Assembly (NCBI RefSeq): GCF_002927635.1
Contig: NZ_PRDS01000003.1
Location: 124,001 to 188,000 of the forward strand
Reading direction: 5' to 3'
Origin: Albidovulum inexpectatum
Lineage (GTDB): Bacteria; Pseudomonadota; Alphaproteobacteria; Rhodobacterales; Rhodobacteraceae
DNA: 64,000 nt
In this document: positions 8,231-17,423 of the stretch, piece after piece
Position numbering within the stretch: the first letter of the stretch is position 1
Layout of the letters: each line of letters begins with the position of its first letter
Position numbers and translations under genes: made by a program
The notes under the pieces: model-generated
What the model was told of the DNA's origin: nothing
Databases searched by the model: none
The model's input: the letters and a program-made list of their open reading frames with translations, nothing else

Positions 8231-9204
8231 GCCTCGGCCTCCGCGGACAGGTTCAGGGGATAGTGACAGCGCGCAAGTCCCGCCTGCGGACCCTGGGGCA
8301 GGGGCGCCACGGTCCGGCAGCGTTCGTCGGCGAACTGGCAACGCGGGCTGAACAGGCACCCTTGCGGTCGGTCGAACTGACCCGGCACCACGCCCGGGAT
8401 CGTGGGCAGGTGCTTCGACGTCGCGCGCTCGGGCAGGGCGGCCAGAAGCGCAGCCGTGTAGGGATGATGGGGCCGCTCGAAGAGGTCGATCACCGGCTGT
8501 TCCTCGACCTTCTGCCCGGCATACTGCACCTGAACGCGCCGGGCCGTTTCCGCCACCACGCCCATGTCATGGGTGATCAGGATCAGCGCCATGCCCGTGT
8601 CGCGCTGCAGCCCGGTCAACAGGTCCAGGATCTGCGCCTGGATCGTCACGTCCAGCGCGGTCGTCGGTTCATCCGCGATCAGCAGTTTGGGGTTGCAGGC
8701 GATCGCCATGGCGATCATCACGCGCTGGTTCATCCCGCCTGACAGCTGGTGCGGATAGGCTTTCAGACGCTCTTCGGGGGCAGGGATGCCGACCATCTCG
8801 AACAGTTCCACCGCGCGGCGATGACGGGCGCGCGAATCCAGACCCAAATGGATTCTCAACGCCTCCTTGATCTGGAAGCCGACGGTAAAGCACGGGTTCA
8901 GCGAGGAAATCGGTTCCTGAAAGATCATCGCCATGTCCTTGCCGATGATCCGGCGTCGCTGGCGCGGCGACAGGGCCCGCAGGTCCTGGCCATCGAACAG
9001 CATCGCATCGGCCGTGACGGTCGCCGTCCAGGGCAAGAGTCCCATCATCGCCAGCATCGACACCGACTTGCCCGAGCCGGATTCGCCCACGATGGCAAGG
9101 ATGTCGCCCTTGTCCACGGTGACATCGACGCTGTCCACGGCGCGGAACTGGCCCGAGGACGTCGCGAAATCGACCGACAGGTTGCGGATTTCCAGAAGTG
9201 CCAT
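8227..9204 (-). CDS. dppD: Dipeptide-type ABC transporter ATP-binding protein, first ATPase
   Basis: A 325-residue ATPase of the DppD/OppD family. Walker [10 protein letters not shown], signature [16 protein letters not shown] and Walker [13 protein letters not shown] are intact, with the family tail [21 protein letters not shown] and its cysteines. ATG 9204 begins [13 protein letters not shown], two bases after the dppC stop, and the longer in-frame extension is rejected. It pairs with DppF on the inner face of the permease. Confidence 0.93.
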   Translation of the reverse strand: MALLEIRNLSVDFATSSGQFRAVDSVDVTVDKGDILAIVGESGSGKSVSMLAMMGLLPWTATVTADAMLFDGQDLRALSPRQRRRIIGKDMAMIFQEPISSLNPCFTVGFQIKEALRIHLGLDSRARHRRAVELFEMVGIPAPEERLKAYPHQLSGGMNQRVMIAMAIACNPKLLIADEPTTALDVTIQAQILDLLTGLQRDTGMALILITHDMGVVAETARRVQVQYAGQKVEEQPVIDLFERPHHPYTAALLAALPERATSKHLPTIPGVVPGQFDRPQGCLFSPRCQFADERCRTVAPLPQGPQAGLARCHYPLNLSAEAEA

Positions 9205-9206
9205 CG

Positions 9207-10100
9207 TCAGCTCCGCTTCAGTTTCGGGTCGAGCGCATCGCGCAGGCCATCGCCCATCAGGTTGATCGCTAGAACGGTGATCAGGATGGCCACGCCGGGC
9301 CAGGTCACCACCCACCAGGCGCGCAGGATGAATTCGCGCGCCTCGGCCAGCATCGTGCCCCATTCCGGTGTCGGCGGCTGGGCGCCCATGCCCAGGAAGC
9401 CCAGAGCCGCCGCGTCAAGGATCGCGGTCGAAAACGACAAGGCCGCCTGCACGATGATCGGCGACAGGCAGTTGGGCAGCACCGTGACGAACATCAGCCG
9501 CAGCTTGCCCGCGCCGGCCACGCGCGCGGCGGTCACGTATTCCTTGGATCGTTCGGACATCACGCTGGCACGCGTAAGGCGCACGTAATGCGGTTGCAGC
9601 ACGATCGCGATCGCGATCATTGCATTGGTCAGAGACGGACCCAGGATCGCCACGAGAACAAGCGCCAGCAGCAGCGACGGAAAGGCCAGGATGATGTCCA
9701 TGACCCGCATGATGATCGTGTCCAGCCATTTCGGTGCAAATCCTGAAATGAGCCCGATCACGATCCCGCCTGTCGCGGCCACGGCGACGACCACGATTCC
9801 CACATAGAAGGAATAGCGCGCCCCATGCAGCAGGCGCGAGAGCATGTCACGCCCGACCGCATCGGTTCCAAGCGCGAACTCGATGCGTCCGCCCTCCTGC
9901 CAGAAGGGCGGCAGCAGCAGCGCGTCGCGGTATTGTTGCGTGGGGTCGTGGGGCGCCAGCACGGGCGCGAAGATCGCCACCAGAACAAAGGCTGCAAAGA
10001 TCCACAGCCCTATCACCGCGCCCCGGTTTTCGCGGAAATAGTACCAGAATTCCTTCAGCCAGCTGGGCCGGGCGGGAGCTGTCGTCACGGTGTCTGTCAT
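9207..10100 (-). CDS. dppC: Dipeptide-type ABC transporter permease DppC
   Basis: A 297-residue inner-membrane permease with a first helix at about residues 30-50 ([23 protein letters not shown]). The DppC/OppC N-terminal domain has [20 protein letters not shown], and the EAA-type ATPase contact loop ([24 protein letters not shown]) is followed by the conserved [18 protein letters not shown]. It forms the pore with DppB. One base separates it from dppB and two from dppD. Confidence 0.95.
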   Translation of the reverse strand: MTDTVTTAPARPSWLKEFWYYFRENRGAVIGLWIFAAFVLVAIFAPVLAPHDPTQQYRDALLLPPFWQEGGRIEFALGTDAVGRDMLSRLLHGARYSFYVGIVVVAVAATGGIVIGLISGFAPKWLDTIIMRVMDIILAFPSLLLALVLVAILGPSLTNAMIAIAIVLQPHYVRLTRASVMSERSKEYVTAARVAGAGKLRLMFVTVLPNCLSPIIVQAALSFSTAILDAAALGFLGMGAQPPTPEWGTMLAEAREFILRAWWVVTWPGVAILITVLAINLMGDGLRDALDPKLKRS

Positions 10101-10101
10101 C

Positions 10102-11109
10102 TCAGCGCTTCCGGATCTTGGGGTTGATCAGGCCGTAGAGCACATCCACGGTCAGGTTGACGATCATCACCATCACGGCGATCAGCAGCAGCCCACCCTG
10201 CACCACGGGATAGTCGCGGCGAAAGATCGAATCGACCATCCACTTGCCGATTCCGGGCCAGGAAAAGATCGTCTCGGTCAGGATCGCGCCAGCCAGAAGC
10301 GTGCCGACCATCAGGCCGATCACGGTGATCACGGGGATCAGGGCGTTGCGCAGGGCATGCAGGCCGTTGATGCGCAGGGGGGACAGGCCCTTGGCGCGGG
10401 CAGTGCGGATATAATCCTCGGACAGGACTTCGAGCATGGCCGACCGGGTCTGGCGGGCGATTACCGCCAGCGGGATCGTGCCCAGCACGATCGTCGGCAG
10501 GATCAGGTGCTGAATGGCCGAGCCCAGCGCGCCCTTCTGCCCCGACATCAGCGCATCCCACAGCATGAAGCCGGTGGGATTCTCGAAATAGTACATCAGG
10601 CTGATCCGCCCCGAGACGGGCGTCCAGCCCAGCCAGCCGGAAAAGACGATGATCAGCAGAAGCGCCCACCAGAAGATCGGCATCGAATAGCCCACCAGGG
10701 CCGACGACATCAGTGCCCGGTCGAACAGCTTGCCGCGATTGACGGCGGCAATCACGCCCGCAGGCAGGCCCAGAAGGACGGCAAAGACCATCGCGCAGAT
10801 CGACAATTCCAGCGTCGCTGGAAAGAGCGCGAAGAATTCGTCCCAGACCGGCTTCTTCGTCACGAAGCTTTGCCCCAGATCACCCTGGATGACGCCGCCC
10901 AGGTAATCCAGATACTGCTTCCAGATCGGCTGATCGAAGCCGAATTGCCGGACCAGCTCCTGGTACCGCTCGGGGCTGACGCCGCGTTCGCCCGCCATCA
11001 CCACGATGGGGTCGCCGGGCAGAAGCCGGATGAAGGAAAACGAGATGAGCGTCACGCCAAAGAAGGTCGGCAGAAACGTCATCAGGCGGGAAAGCAGGTA
11101 ACGCAGCAT
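10102..11109 (-). CDS. dppB: Dipeptide-type ABC transporter permease DppB
   Basis: A 335-residue inner-membrane permease with about six helices. It starts MLRYLLSRLMTFLPTFFGV, the standard DppB/OppB opening, and has LPGDPIVVMAGERG, the periplasmic Gln/Phe-rich segment, and the ATPase contact loop SEDYIRTARAKGLSPLRING. It ends PKIRKR. The 252 bases between it and dppA hold a hairpin at 11319-11338 and an otherwise featureless leader, so the permease and ATPase genes may be read through at a lower level than dppA. Confidence 0.95.
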   Translation of the reverse strand: MLRYLLSRLMTFLPTFFGVTLISFSFIRLLPGDPIVVMAGERGVSPERYQELVRQFGFDQPIWKQYLDYLGGVIQGDLGQSFVTKKPVWDEFFALFPATLELSICAMVFAVLLGLPAGVIAAVNRGKLFDRALMSSALVGYSMPIFWWALLLIIVFSGWLGWTPVSGRISLMYYFENPTGFMLWDALMSGQKGALGSAIQHLILPTIVLGTIPLAVIARQTRSAMLEVLSEDYIRTARAKGLSPLRINGLHALRNALIPVITVIGLMVGTLLAGAILTETIFSWPGIGKWMVDSIFRRDYPVVQGGLLLIAVMVMIVNLTVDVLYGLINPKIRKR

Positions 11110-11318
11110 GGGCCGGCGCTCCTCGTTTCTTGCAGATGCATCTAGGGCCGCGCGGGGCGGTCACTCCGGGTCGGGATCGATCGGGCCGCATCAGATGCCG
11201 CATGACCCATCCCTGAGGTCTGGCGCGATATAGACCCTGGCAGACCGGATTGACCAGACCCAATGCGCCAACGATCCACGGGACCGGATGACACGCATGG
11301 GTCCCGCGAATTGCGCAA

Positions 11319-11338
11319 GCGGGGCCCGAAGGCCCCGC
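11319..11338 (-). terminator. Hairpin after dppA (attenuating terminator)
   Basis: GCGGGGCC (11319-11326) pairs with GGCCCCGC (11331-11338) around a four-base loop that reads TTCG on the minus strand, a very stable tetraloop. It lies 23 bases past the dppA stop. T-richness after it is poor (TTGCGCAATT), suggesting partial termination or mRNA 3'-end protection of dppA. Confidence 0.6.
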
Positions 11339-11361
11339 CCGTTCGCAAGGACGCTGCCGGC

Positions 11362-12954
11362 TTATTCGGCCAGATCAACGCCATAGAAGATGTGGCCGCC
11401 CAGCGGGTGGACCTTGTAGCCCTGCACCTCGTTGCGCACGGGCATGAAGACCACCGAATGGGCGATCGTGGCCCAGGGCGCCTCGCGCTTGAAGACGACC
11501 TGCGCCTCCTTGTACAGCCTGGTGCGCTCTTCGATGTCCGAAACGACCTTGGCCTTCTGGATCAGGGCCTCGAACTCGTCGTTGCACCACTGGGCGCGGT
11601 TCGAGCCGCCGACACCGTCGCAGCCCAGCAGAACGGCCAGGAAGTTGTCCGGGTCACCATTGTCGCCCGTCCAGCCCAGCAACACGGCACCGTCGCGGTC
11701 TACCGCCTTCGAGCGTTCCAGATACTCGCCCCATTCATAGGACACGATCTCGACATCGACGCCGATCTTGGCCATGTCCTCCTGGATCAGTTCGGCCATG
11801 CGGCGCGCATTCGGGTTGTAGGGCCGCTGGACCGGCATCGCCCAGACCTTCATCGACAGATCCGTGACGCCCGCTTCCCCCAGCATCTTCTTCGCGGCTT
11901 CGGGATCATAGGGATCGTCCTGGATCTCGTCGTTGTAGGACCACATGGTCGGCGGGATCGGGTTCTTGGCGATCTGGCCCGAGCCCTGGAACACGACGTC
12001 GATGATGGCCTGCTTGTCGATGGCCATGTTCAGCGCCTTGCGCACCTTCGGGTTGTCGAACGGCGCTTGCTGGGTGTTGTAGGCAAGATAGCCCACGTTC
12101 AGGCCTTCCTGTTCCAGAACGGTGATGTCGGGATCGGCCTTCATCGCCGCGACATCGGCCGGGTTCGGATAGGGCATCACGTGGCACTCGCCGGCCTTCA
12201 GCTTCTGATAGCGGACCGAGGCGTCCGGCGTGATCGCAAAGACCAGATCGTCGATCGCGGCCTTGCCCTTCCAGTAGTCGGGATTGGCCTTGTAGCGGAT
12301 GACCGCGTCCTTCTGATAGGCGACGAACTGGAACGGGCCGGTGCCGATGGGTTTCTGGTTGATCATCTCGGGCGTGCCGGCGGCCAGCATGGCATCGGCA
12401 TATTCCTTCGAGACGATCGAGGCGAAGTCCATCGCAAGGTTCGCGATCATCGGCGCTTCGGGCCGGTTCAGCACGAACTTGACGGTGTAGTCGTCAACCT
12501 TGACGATTTCCTTCAGCAGGTCGGGCATCGACATGCCGTTGAAGTATTCCCACGTCCCGCCCGAGACGGTGTAATACGGATTGTCCTGCTTCCACTGGCG
12601 TTCGAAGCTGAAGATCACGTCGTCGGCGTTCAGGTCGCGCGACGGCGTGAAGACATCGTTCGAATGGAACTTGACGCCCTTGCGCAGGTGGAAGGTGTAT
12701 TCCAGCCCGTCCTCGGACACTTCCCAGCTTTCGGCCAGGCCCGGCTCGACCTGCGTCGTGCCGGTCACGAATTCGACCAGACGGTTGTAGATCGGATGCG
12801 AGGAGGCATCGAAGGTGGTGCCCGACGTGTAGAGCGCGGGGTCAAAGCCCTCGGGCGAGCCCTCCGAGCAATAGACCAGCGTCTTGGCCTGCGCGGCGCC
12901 ACCCAGCAATGCGGCAAGCACCGCGCCGGTGGCCAATGTATGGCGAATGTTCAT
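11362..12954 (-). CDS. dppA: Periplasmic dipeptide-type substrate-binding protein
   Basis: A 530-residue family 5 extracellular solute-binding protein. ATG 12954 starts MNIRHTLATGAVLAALLGGA with cleavage predicted after AQA, giving mature KTLVYCSEGSPEGFDP, the usual DppA opening. TSGTTFDASSHPIYNRLVEF and LRKGVKFHSND are family landmarks. The longer in-frame extension lacks a signal peptide and is rejected. AAGGGAG lies just upstream. The gene follows the XRE-cupin regulator by 130 bases that contain an imperfect hairpin (arms ATTCCC 13024-13029 and GGGAAT 13046-13051). Dipeptide, haem-precursor or related peptide uptake is the family range, and the exact ligand is not visible. Confidence 0.93.
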   Translation of the reverse strand: MNIRHTLATGAVLAALLGGAAQAKTLVYCSEGSPEGFDPALYTSGTTFDASSHPIYNRLVEFVTGTTQVEPGLAESWEVSEDGLEYTFHLRKGVKFHSNDVFTPSRDLNADDVIFSFERQWKQDNPYYTVSGGTWEYFNGMSMPDLLKEIVKVDDYTVKFVLNRPEAPMIANLAMDFASIVSKEYADAMLAAGTPEMINQKPIGTGPFQFVAYQKDAVIRYKANPDYWKGKAAIDDLVFAITPDASVRYQKLKAGECHVMPYPNPADVAAMKADPDITVLEQEGLNVGYLAYNTQQAPFDNPKVRKALNMAIDKQAIIDVVFQGSGQIAKNPIPPTMWSYNDEIQDDPYDPEAAKKMLGEAGVTDLSMKVWAMPVQRPYNPNARRMAELIQEDMAKIGVDVEIVSYEWGEYLERSKAVDRDGAVLLGWTGDNGDPDNFLAVLLGCDGVGGSNRAQWCNDEFEALIQKAKVVSDIEERTRLYKEAQVVFKREAPWATIAHSVVFMPVRNEVQGYKVHPLGGHIFYGVDLAE

Positions 12955-13084
12955 GTACAACTCCCTTGTTGTCTGTTCGTGATTTGCCTGTGCAGTCCGG
13001 GCTCGCCATGGCGTGCGCCGGGCATTCCCGCCCCGAGACGGGACAGGGAATTGGATTGCGGGTCGCGCGCGTGCGGCAAGGCCG

Positions 13085-13702
13085 TCATTTGCGGGCGTCC
13101 CGCGCAATGGTGACAACCGTGCCCGCGCCAGTCGGGCCGTGGAAAAGCTCCAGCGTTCCCGTCCACAGCAGGCGCGCGGGCCGGTCGCTGTCGTTGTACC
13201 ACCCGTGCGGGCGGTTTCCACGATAGTGCAGGCTGTCGCCCGCATGCATCCGGATCTCTTCGCCTTCCAGAACCTGCACCACGCTGCCTTCAAGGACATG
13301 AACGATTTCCTCGCCCGCGTGGCTCATGGTTTCCGACCGGAAACCGGGTGGCACGTGCAGGATGAAGGCCGACATCTGGCTGCCGGGAAATTCGGCGCTC
13401 AGCCGTTCGTAGATGATCGAGGACCCGTCGATCGAGAACCGCGGGCGGGTCGCGGCGCGCGTGACCGCATCGGCCGGGCGCGGGGCGGCTACGAAATAGT
13501 CCACGCCAACATCCAGTGCGCGGGCGATCTGGGCCAGCGTGCCAAGCGTCGGCGTGGCGTTCCCGCGTTCGACCTGGCTCAGATACCCGACCGAGACGCC
13601 AGACCGGTCGGCCAGGGTCTGCAACGTCAGCCCCAACCGGCGACGGCGCGCGCGGATCAGCGGCCCGATCCTGGGCGATGACTGTAGCGCGGCGTCAGAC
13701 AC
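13085..13702 (-). CDS. XRE-family regulator with C-terminal cupin domain
   Basis: A 205-residue regulator. Residues about 12-70 are an XRE helix-turn-helix (LTLQTLADRSGVSVGYLSQVE) and residues about 125-195 a cupin ligand domain (HAGEEIVHVLEGSVVQVLEG, HYRGNRPHGWYN). GTG 13702 is chosen because it has GGGAG five bases upstream. In-frame ATG 13729 and a codon at 13768 exist, but the latter would translate the 21-bp palindrome that looks like the operator. XRE-cupin proteins usually sense a small metabolite and control the neighbouring transporter. Here dppA follows 130 bases downstream on the same strand, so one transcript from the palindrome promoter could cover regulator and transporter. Confidence 0.88.
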   Translation of the reverse strand: MSDAALQSSPRIGPLIRARRRRLGLTLQTLADRSGVSVGYLSQVERGNATPTLGTLAQIARALDVGVDYFVAAPRPADAVTRAATRPRFSIDGSSIIYERLSAEFPGSQMSAFILHVPPGFRSETMSHAGEEIVHVLEGSVVQVLEGEEIRMHAGDSLHYRGNRPHGWYNDSDRPARLLWTGTLELFHGPTGAGTVVTIARDARK

Positions 13703-13746
13703 GGATCTCCCTGCTTTTGTTCGAATCATTGTTGAAGCGTATGCTA

Positions 13747-13767
13747 TGACAAAAAAATTTTTTGTCA
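13747..13767. promoter_or_regulatory. Perfect 21-bp palindromic operator upstream of the XRE-cupin gene
   Basis: TGACAAAAAA, one central A and TTTTTTGTCA form a perfect inverted repeat. Its outer TTGTCA on the minus strand is a good -35, with AATGAT 16 bases downstream as a weak -10, so a bound repressor would block the promoter. It is 45 bases upstream of the chosen GTG. The long A/T run is out of character for this GC-rich DNA. Confidence 0.6.
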
Positions 13768-13813
13768 CAGATGAATTTGACCGAACGGTTCGGCGAAGAC
13801 CGCCGCGCCCAGG

Positions 13814-14182
13814 TCAGTCCGCCGGGCAGGGGGCGATGCGCAGCGGCTGACCGGGTTGCGCGCCCAGCTCGCGGCAGCCCGCCATGTCGCACAGCTTCCA
13901 ACCCGCGCCGGTCGCGCCCGAAGCCGCCAGCAAGAGTTCCTCTTGCGGCGGCAGATCAACCTGCCACACCCACCATCCATCCCGCAGTTTCGCGCCCTCT
14001 CCCGGGTCCATGCCGGCACCCGATCCCTTGACCGCCGCGCGTATCAGGCGCAGCGCGCGCCCTTCGACCTGCCATGTTTCCCACCATTCGGTATGTTCGA
14101 CCGAATGGGTCCAGCGCAGATCGAATTCGGTCGCGCCCAGCATCAGAACCGATGCGCCGACCAGAAGGCAGGCGCCGCTCAT
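13814..14182 (-). CDS. DUF1850 domain-containing protein
   Basis: A 122-residue protein with an N-terminal hydrophobic stretch (ACLLVGASVLMLGA) that may be a signal anchor. The DUF1850 pattern is present: FDLRWTHSVEHTEWWETWQV, then GSGAGMDPGEGAKLRDGWW. The short start at 14182 overlaps the permease stop as ATGA, and a longer open frame through it is an antiphase reading of the permease. DUF1850 proteins are regularly found after fused TAXI-type TRAP permeases and are presumed accessory parts of that transporter, with unknown function. The gene is the last of the operon. Confidence 0.85.
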   Translation of the reverse strand: MSGACLLVGASVLMLGATEFDLRWTHSVEHTEWWETWQVEGRALRLIRAAVKGSGAGMDPGEGAKLRDGWWVWQVDLPPQEELLLAASGATGAGWKLCDMAGCRELGAQPGQPLRIAPCPAD

Positions 14183-16272
14183 GCCTGCGCGGCGCGGCGA
14201 CTGCGCCAATGCAGAACGGCAAACGTGGCCGCAAGCGCAAGGCCGATTTCGTCGGTTACGGGCAGGGCCGCGATCAGGGTCACGGCCGCGCCTGCTGCCA
14301 GAACCCGCATGGGCCAGCCCAGGGGATGGCCCAGCCAACCGATCACGGCGACACCCCACAGACCGATGGCGATTGCCGTCTTGAACAGCACATAGGCAAC
14401 TGCCGGCCAGAACCCGATCGCCTGAGCCAGCGGGCCGCCATCCTGCAGCATCAGCACCGGCGTATAGACCGCCATGTAAGGGATGACGAATCCTGCCGCT
14501 GCGACCTTCACGGCCTCGATCGAAATCTTCAGCCCGTTTTCGCGCGCGATCGGCGCGGCCGCAAAGCAGGCAAGCGCGACGGGTGGCGTCAGGTCGGCCA
14601 GGATGCCGAAGTAGAAGACGAACATGTGGCTGACGATCAGCGGCACCCCCAGCTCCAGCAAGGCCGGCCCCGCGATCGAGGACGTGATGATGTAGTTTGG
14701 GATCGTCGGTATCCCCATGCCCAGCACGATGCAGGTGATCATCGTCAGCACAAGAGACAGGATCAGGCTGTCGCGACCGACATGGACGATGAACTGGCCA
14801 AAGGTATTGGCGGCGCCCGTCAGGGTCATCGTGCCGATGATGATGCCGACCAGCGCACAGGCGACGCCCACGGGCAGCGCGGTCTTGGCGCCCTCGGCAA
14901 GGCTGTCGCGGCACATGACAAGCGTCTGGCGCCCGCCGCGGGAAAGTGCGTTCCATGCCACAAGCGCGATGATCGCCAGCGCCACGGGCAGGATTCCATA
15001 TTCGAAGAAGGCCGCGGCCATCAGGCCCAGCGCGATCCAGAACACGATACGCATCACGCCGTCGGGCAGGCCCAGCGCGACCGATCCGCCAAGGATCAGC
15101 ATCACCGTCAGTGCCAGCCCGATCGTGCCCGCAAACAGCGGCGTGTAGCCCGAGAACAGCAGCCAGACCAGAACCGCCAGCGGCAACAGCAGATACCAGC
15201 GCGCACGTATCGCGGCCAGGGGCGAGGGAAGTTCGTCGGCGGCCAGGCCGCGCAGGCCGTGGCGCCCGGCCTCGAGATGCACCATCCAGAAGGCCGAGGC
15301 GAAATACAGGATCGCCGGGATCAGCGCGGCCCGGACGACCTCGACATATTCGACGCCCAGCGTTTCGGCCATGATGAAGGCGACTGCCCCCATGACCGGC
15401 GGCATCAGCTGTCCGCCCATCGAGGATGTCGCCTCGACCCCGCCGGCAAAGGCCGGTCGATAGCCAAAGCGCTTCATCAGCGGGATCGTGAACTGGCCCG
15501 TGGTGACGACATTGGCGACGCCGGAACCGGATATCGTGCCCATCAATCCCGATGAAATGACGGCGACCTTGGCCGCGCCGCCCTGGCGGTGCCCGACAAG
15601 GCCCAGCGCGATGTCGGTGAACAGCGTCACCATTCCGGCGCGTTCAAGGAATGCCCCGAACAGGATGAACAGGAAGATATAGGTCGAGGAGACATAGGTC
15701 GGGATGCCATAGATGCCCTCGGTTCCAAAGGCCATGTGGTCGATGACCTGCGCGAAGTCATAGCCGCGATGATTGAGCGGCGAGGGCAGGTATTCCCCCC
15801 ACAGGCAATATGCGAGAAACGCGCCCGCGATGATCGGCAGCGCGGGCCCCATCAGGACCCATGCCGCGGCAAAGACCGTAAGCAGGGCGATCACGCCGAC
15901 CACGATGTCGCGCGGCAGGGGGTCGCCCGCGCGCAGGATCAGGGGCGTATATTCCCACCATTGGTAGGCGGCGACTGCCGCTCCGGCCAGCCCCATGGCC
16001 CATGCCAGCGCCCGCAGGCTGGTGCCGCGCCGTCTCAGTGCGGCCATCAGCGGAAAGACCAGAAGCATCAGGAAGCCGACATGAACCGCCCGCACGATCT
16101 GGCTGGGCAGGTCGATCAGATGAGCGGCTGTCGCGACCTGGAACACCGAGAAGACGACAGCGATCCAGAACAGGATCCGCCCTTCGGGCGAATCCGGAAA
16201 GCCGCCGGCAAGCGGGTCGTGAATGACGGCTTGCGCGTCATCGGTCGATGCGTCGGTCCTGTGTGTTGTCAC
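14179..16272 (-). CDS. TRAP transporter permease, DctQ and DctM fused (4TM/12TM)
   Basis: A 697-residue polytopic inner-membrane protein in which the small four-helix and large twelve-helix TRAP subunits are one chain, as is usual with TAXI-type binding proteins. The large-subunit hallmarks are clear: GTISGSGVANVVTTGQFTIP, MGGQLMPPVMGAVAFIMAE and ADLTPPVALACFAAA. The start codon is GTG (MTTHRTDAST), supported by AAGGGAG eight bases upstream. Transport is by sodium or proton coupling in the family. A strong hairpin sits between this gene and the upstream binding-protein gene. Confidence 0.92.
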   Translation of the reverse strand: MTTHRTDASTDDAQAVIHDPLAGGFPDSPEGRILFWIAVVFSVFQVATAAHLIDLPSQIVRAVHVGFLMLLVFPLMAALRRRGTSLRALAWAMGLAGAAVAAYQWWEYTPLILRAGDPLPRDIVVGVIALLTVFAAAWVLMGPALPIIAGAFLAYCLWGEYLPSPLNHRGYDFAQVIDHMAFGTEGIYGIPTYVSSTYIFLFILFGAFLERAGMVTLFTDIALGLVGHRQGGAAKVAVISSGLMGTISGSGVANVVTTGQFTIPLMKRFGYRPAFAGGVEATSSMGGQLMPPVMGAVAFIMAETLGVEYVEVVRAALIPAILYFASAFWMVHLEAGRHGLRGLAADELPSPLAAIRARWYLLLPLAVLVWLLFSGYTPLFAGTIGLALTVMLILGGSVALGLPDGVMRIVFWIALGLMAAAFFEYGILPVALAIIALVAWNALSRGGRQTLVMCRDSLAEGAKTALPVGVACALVGIIIGTMTLTGAANTFGQFIVHVGRDSLILSLVLTMITCIVLGMGIPTIPNYIITSSIAGPALLELGVPLIVSHMFVFYFGILADLTPPVALACFAAAPIARENGLKISIEAVKVAAAGFVIPYMAVYTPVLMLQDGGPLAQAIGFWPAVAYVLFKTAIAIGLWGVAVIGWLGHPLGWPMRVLAAGAAVTLIAALPVTDEIGLALAATFAVLHWRSRRAAQA

Positions 16273-16309
16273 CGCGCGTTCTCCCTTGTCCGTCCGCAGG
16301 AAAGAGTCA

Positions 16310-16331
16310 GCCCGGGCGGTGCCGCCCGGGC
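16310..16331 (-). terminator. Intercistronic hairpin between TAXI binding-protein and permease genes
   Basis: GCCCGGGCGG (16310-16319) pairs with CCGCCCGGGC (16322-16331), a nearly loopless 10-bp GC stem. It lies 11 bases past the binding-protein stop and 38 before the permease GTG. There is no T-tract. It probably sets a higher level of binding protein than of permease by mRNA stabilisation or partial termination. Confidence 0.55.
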
Positions 16332-16341
16332 CGGTTTGGAC

Positions 16342-17292
16342 CTACATCAGGCCAGCCTCGCGATAAAAGCGCTCGGCGCCCGGATGCAGCGGGATCGGCA
16401 TTCCGTTCAGCGCGTTTTCCAGCTTGATCTGGGCCGCCGCCTTGTGTGCCGCTTCAAGCTCGCCCAGGTTTTCGAACAGAAGCTTCGTCATCTGATAGGC
16501 GGTTTCGTCGGACACGTCCTGGTGCGTGACAAGGAAGTTGACGATGGCCACGGTCGGCACGTCTTCGTCCTGCCCCTGGTAGGTACCTGCGGGGATGGTT
16601 GCGGCAATGTAGGGCGCGCCCAGCTTCTCGACGACCTCGGGCGGGATCGACACCATCTGGATGTCGATCGAGGTCGAGAGATCCTTGATCGAGGCCACGC
16701 CCAGACCCGCCGATTGCAGCGTCGCGTCCAGCTGGCGGTTCTTGATCAGCTCGACCGACTCGGCGAAGGGCAGGTATTCGACCTTGCCCAGATCCTCATA
16801 GCTCATGCCCGCGGCGGCAAAGATCTTTCTTGCGTTGAGTTCCGTCCCCGACTTGGCCGCACCGACGGAAAGGCTCTTGCCCTTCAGGTCTGCCAGCGTG
16901 CGGATGCCGGAATCGGCCGAAGCCACGATCTGCACATAGTTGGGATAGATCGCCGCGATTCCGCGCAGCTTGTCCAGCGGCGCCTTGAAGCCCGCCTCGG
17001 CGTCGCCCTCCCAGGCCAGCTTGACCGAGTCGCCAAGCGCGAAGGCAAGCTCTCCCTTGCCCTGCTGCAGCAGGTTCAGGTTCTCGACCGACGCCTTGGT
17101 GGACTGGACCTGGACGCGTGCGCCCTCGATCTTTTCGCCATAGACCTTCGACAGGGCGACGCCCAGCGGATAATAGACGCCCGACGTGCCGCCGGTAAGG
17201 ATGTTGATGAACTCCTCGGCGCGCGCCGCGCCGGGAAGCGTCAGGACGGCGGCCGTGGCCAAGGCGACCAGCCGCGATTTCAGATGGATCAT
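16342..17292 (-). CDS. TAXI-family TRAP transporter solute-binding protein
   Basis: A 316-residue periplasmic protein. ATG 17292 gives a signal peptide (MIHLKSRLVALATAAVLTLP, cleavage after ARA) and mature EEFINILTGGTSGVYYPLG, the TAXI-family opening. GELAFALGDSV, GIAAIYPNYVQIVAS and GKSLSVGAAKSGTELNAR are further family landmarks. Substrates described for the family include glutamate and 2-oxoglutarate, but none can be read here. Upstream, divergent from dctB, are a 10-bp palindrome GGATCGATCC (17305-17314) and a weak GTGC-N7-GCAC repeat (17323-17337) that partly resembles the dctP upstream sites. Confidence 0.92.
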   Translation of the reverse strand: MIHLKSRLVALATAAVLTLPGAARAEEFINILTGGTSGVYYPLGVALSKVYGEKIEGARVQVQSTKASVENLNLLQQGKGELAFALGDSVKLAWEGDAEAGFKAPLDKLRGIAAIYPNYVQIVASADSGIRTLADLKGKSLSVGAAKSGTELNARKIFAAAGMSYEDLGKVEYLPFAESVELIKNRQLDATLQSAGLGVASIKDLSTSIDIQMVSIPPEVVEKLGAPYIAATIPAGTYQGQDEDVPTVAIVNFLVTHQDVSDETAYQMTKLLFENLGELEAAHKAAAQIKLENALNGMPIPLHPGAERFYREAGLM

Positions 17293-17423
17293 TGTTTCCT
17301 CCCTGGATCGATCCTTTCGACCGTGCAATCCAAGCACCGTGTCGGCCCTCAGGGCAAGCCCCGTCGTCCGCCTCTGGCATTCGCCGCATACTGCTGGCAG
17401 ATTGCCGGAAAAAGGAGAGGCGA

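Noticed and set aside
11263-13113. A 616-codon open frame antisense to dppA
   Set aside because: It is the mirror of a clear periplasmic binding protein, has no ribosome site and contains no recognisable motif. Similar shadows opposite the TRAP, oxidase, ClC and clpX genes were rejected for the same reason.
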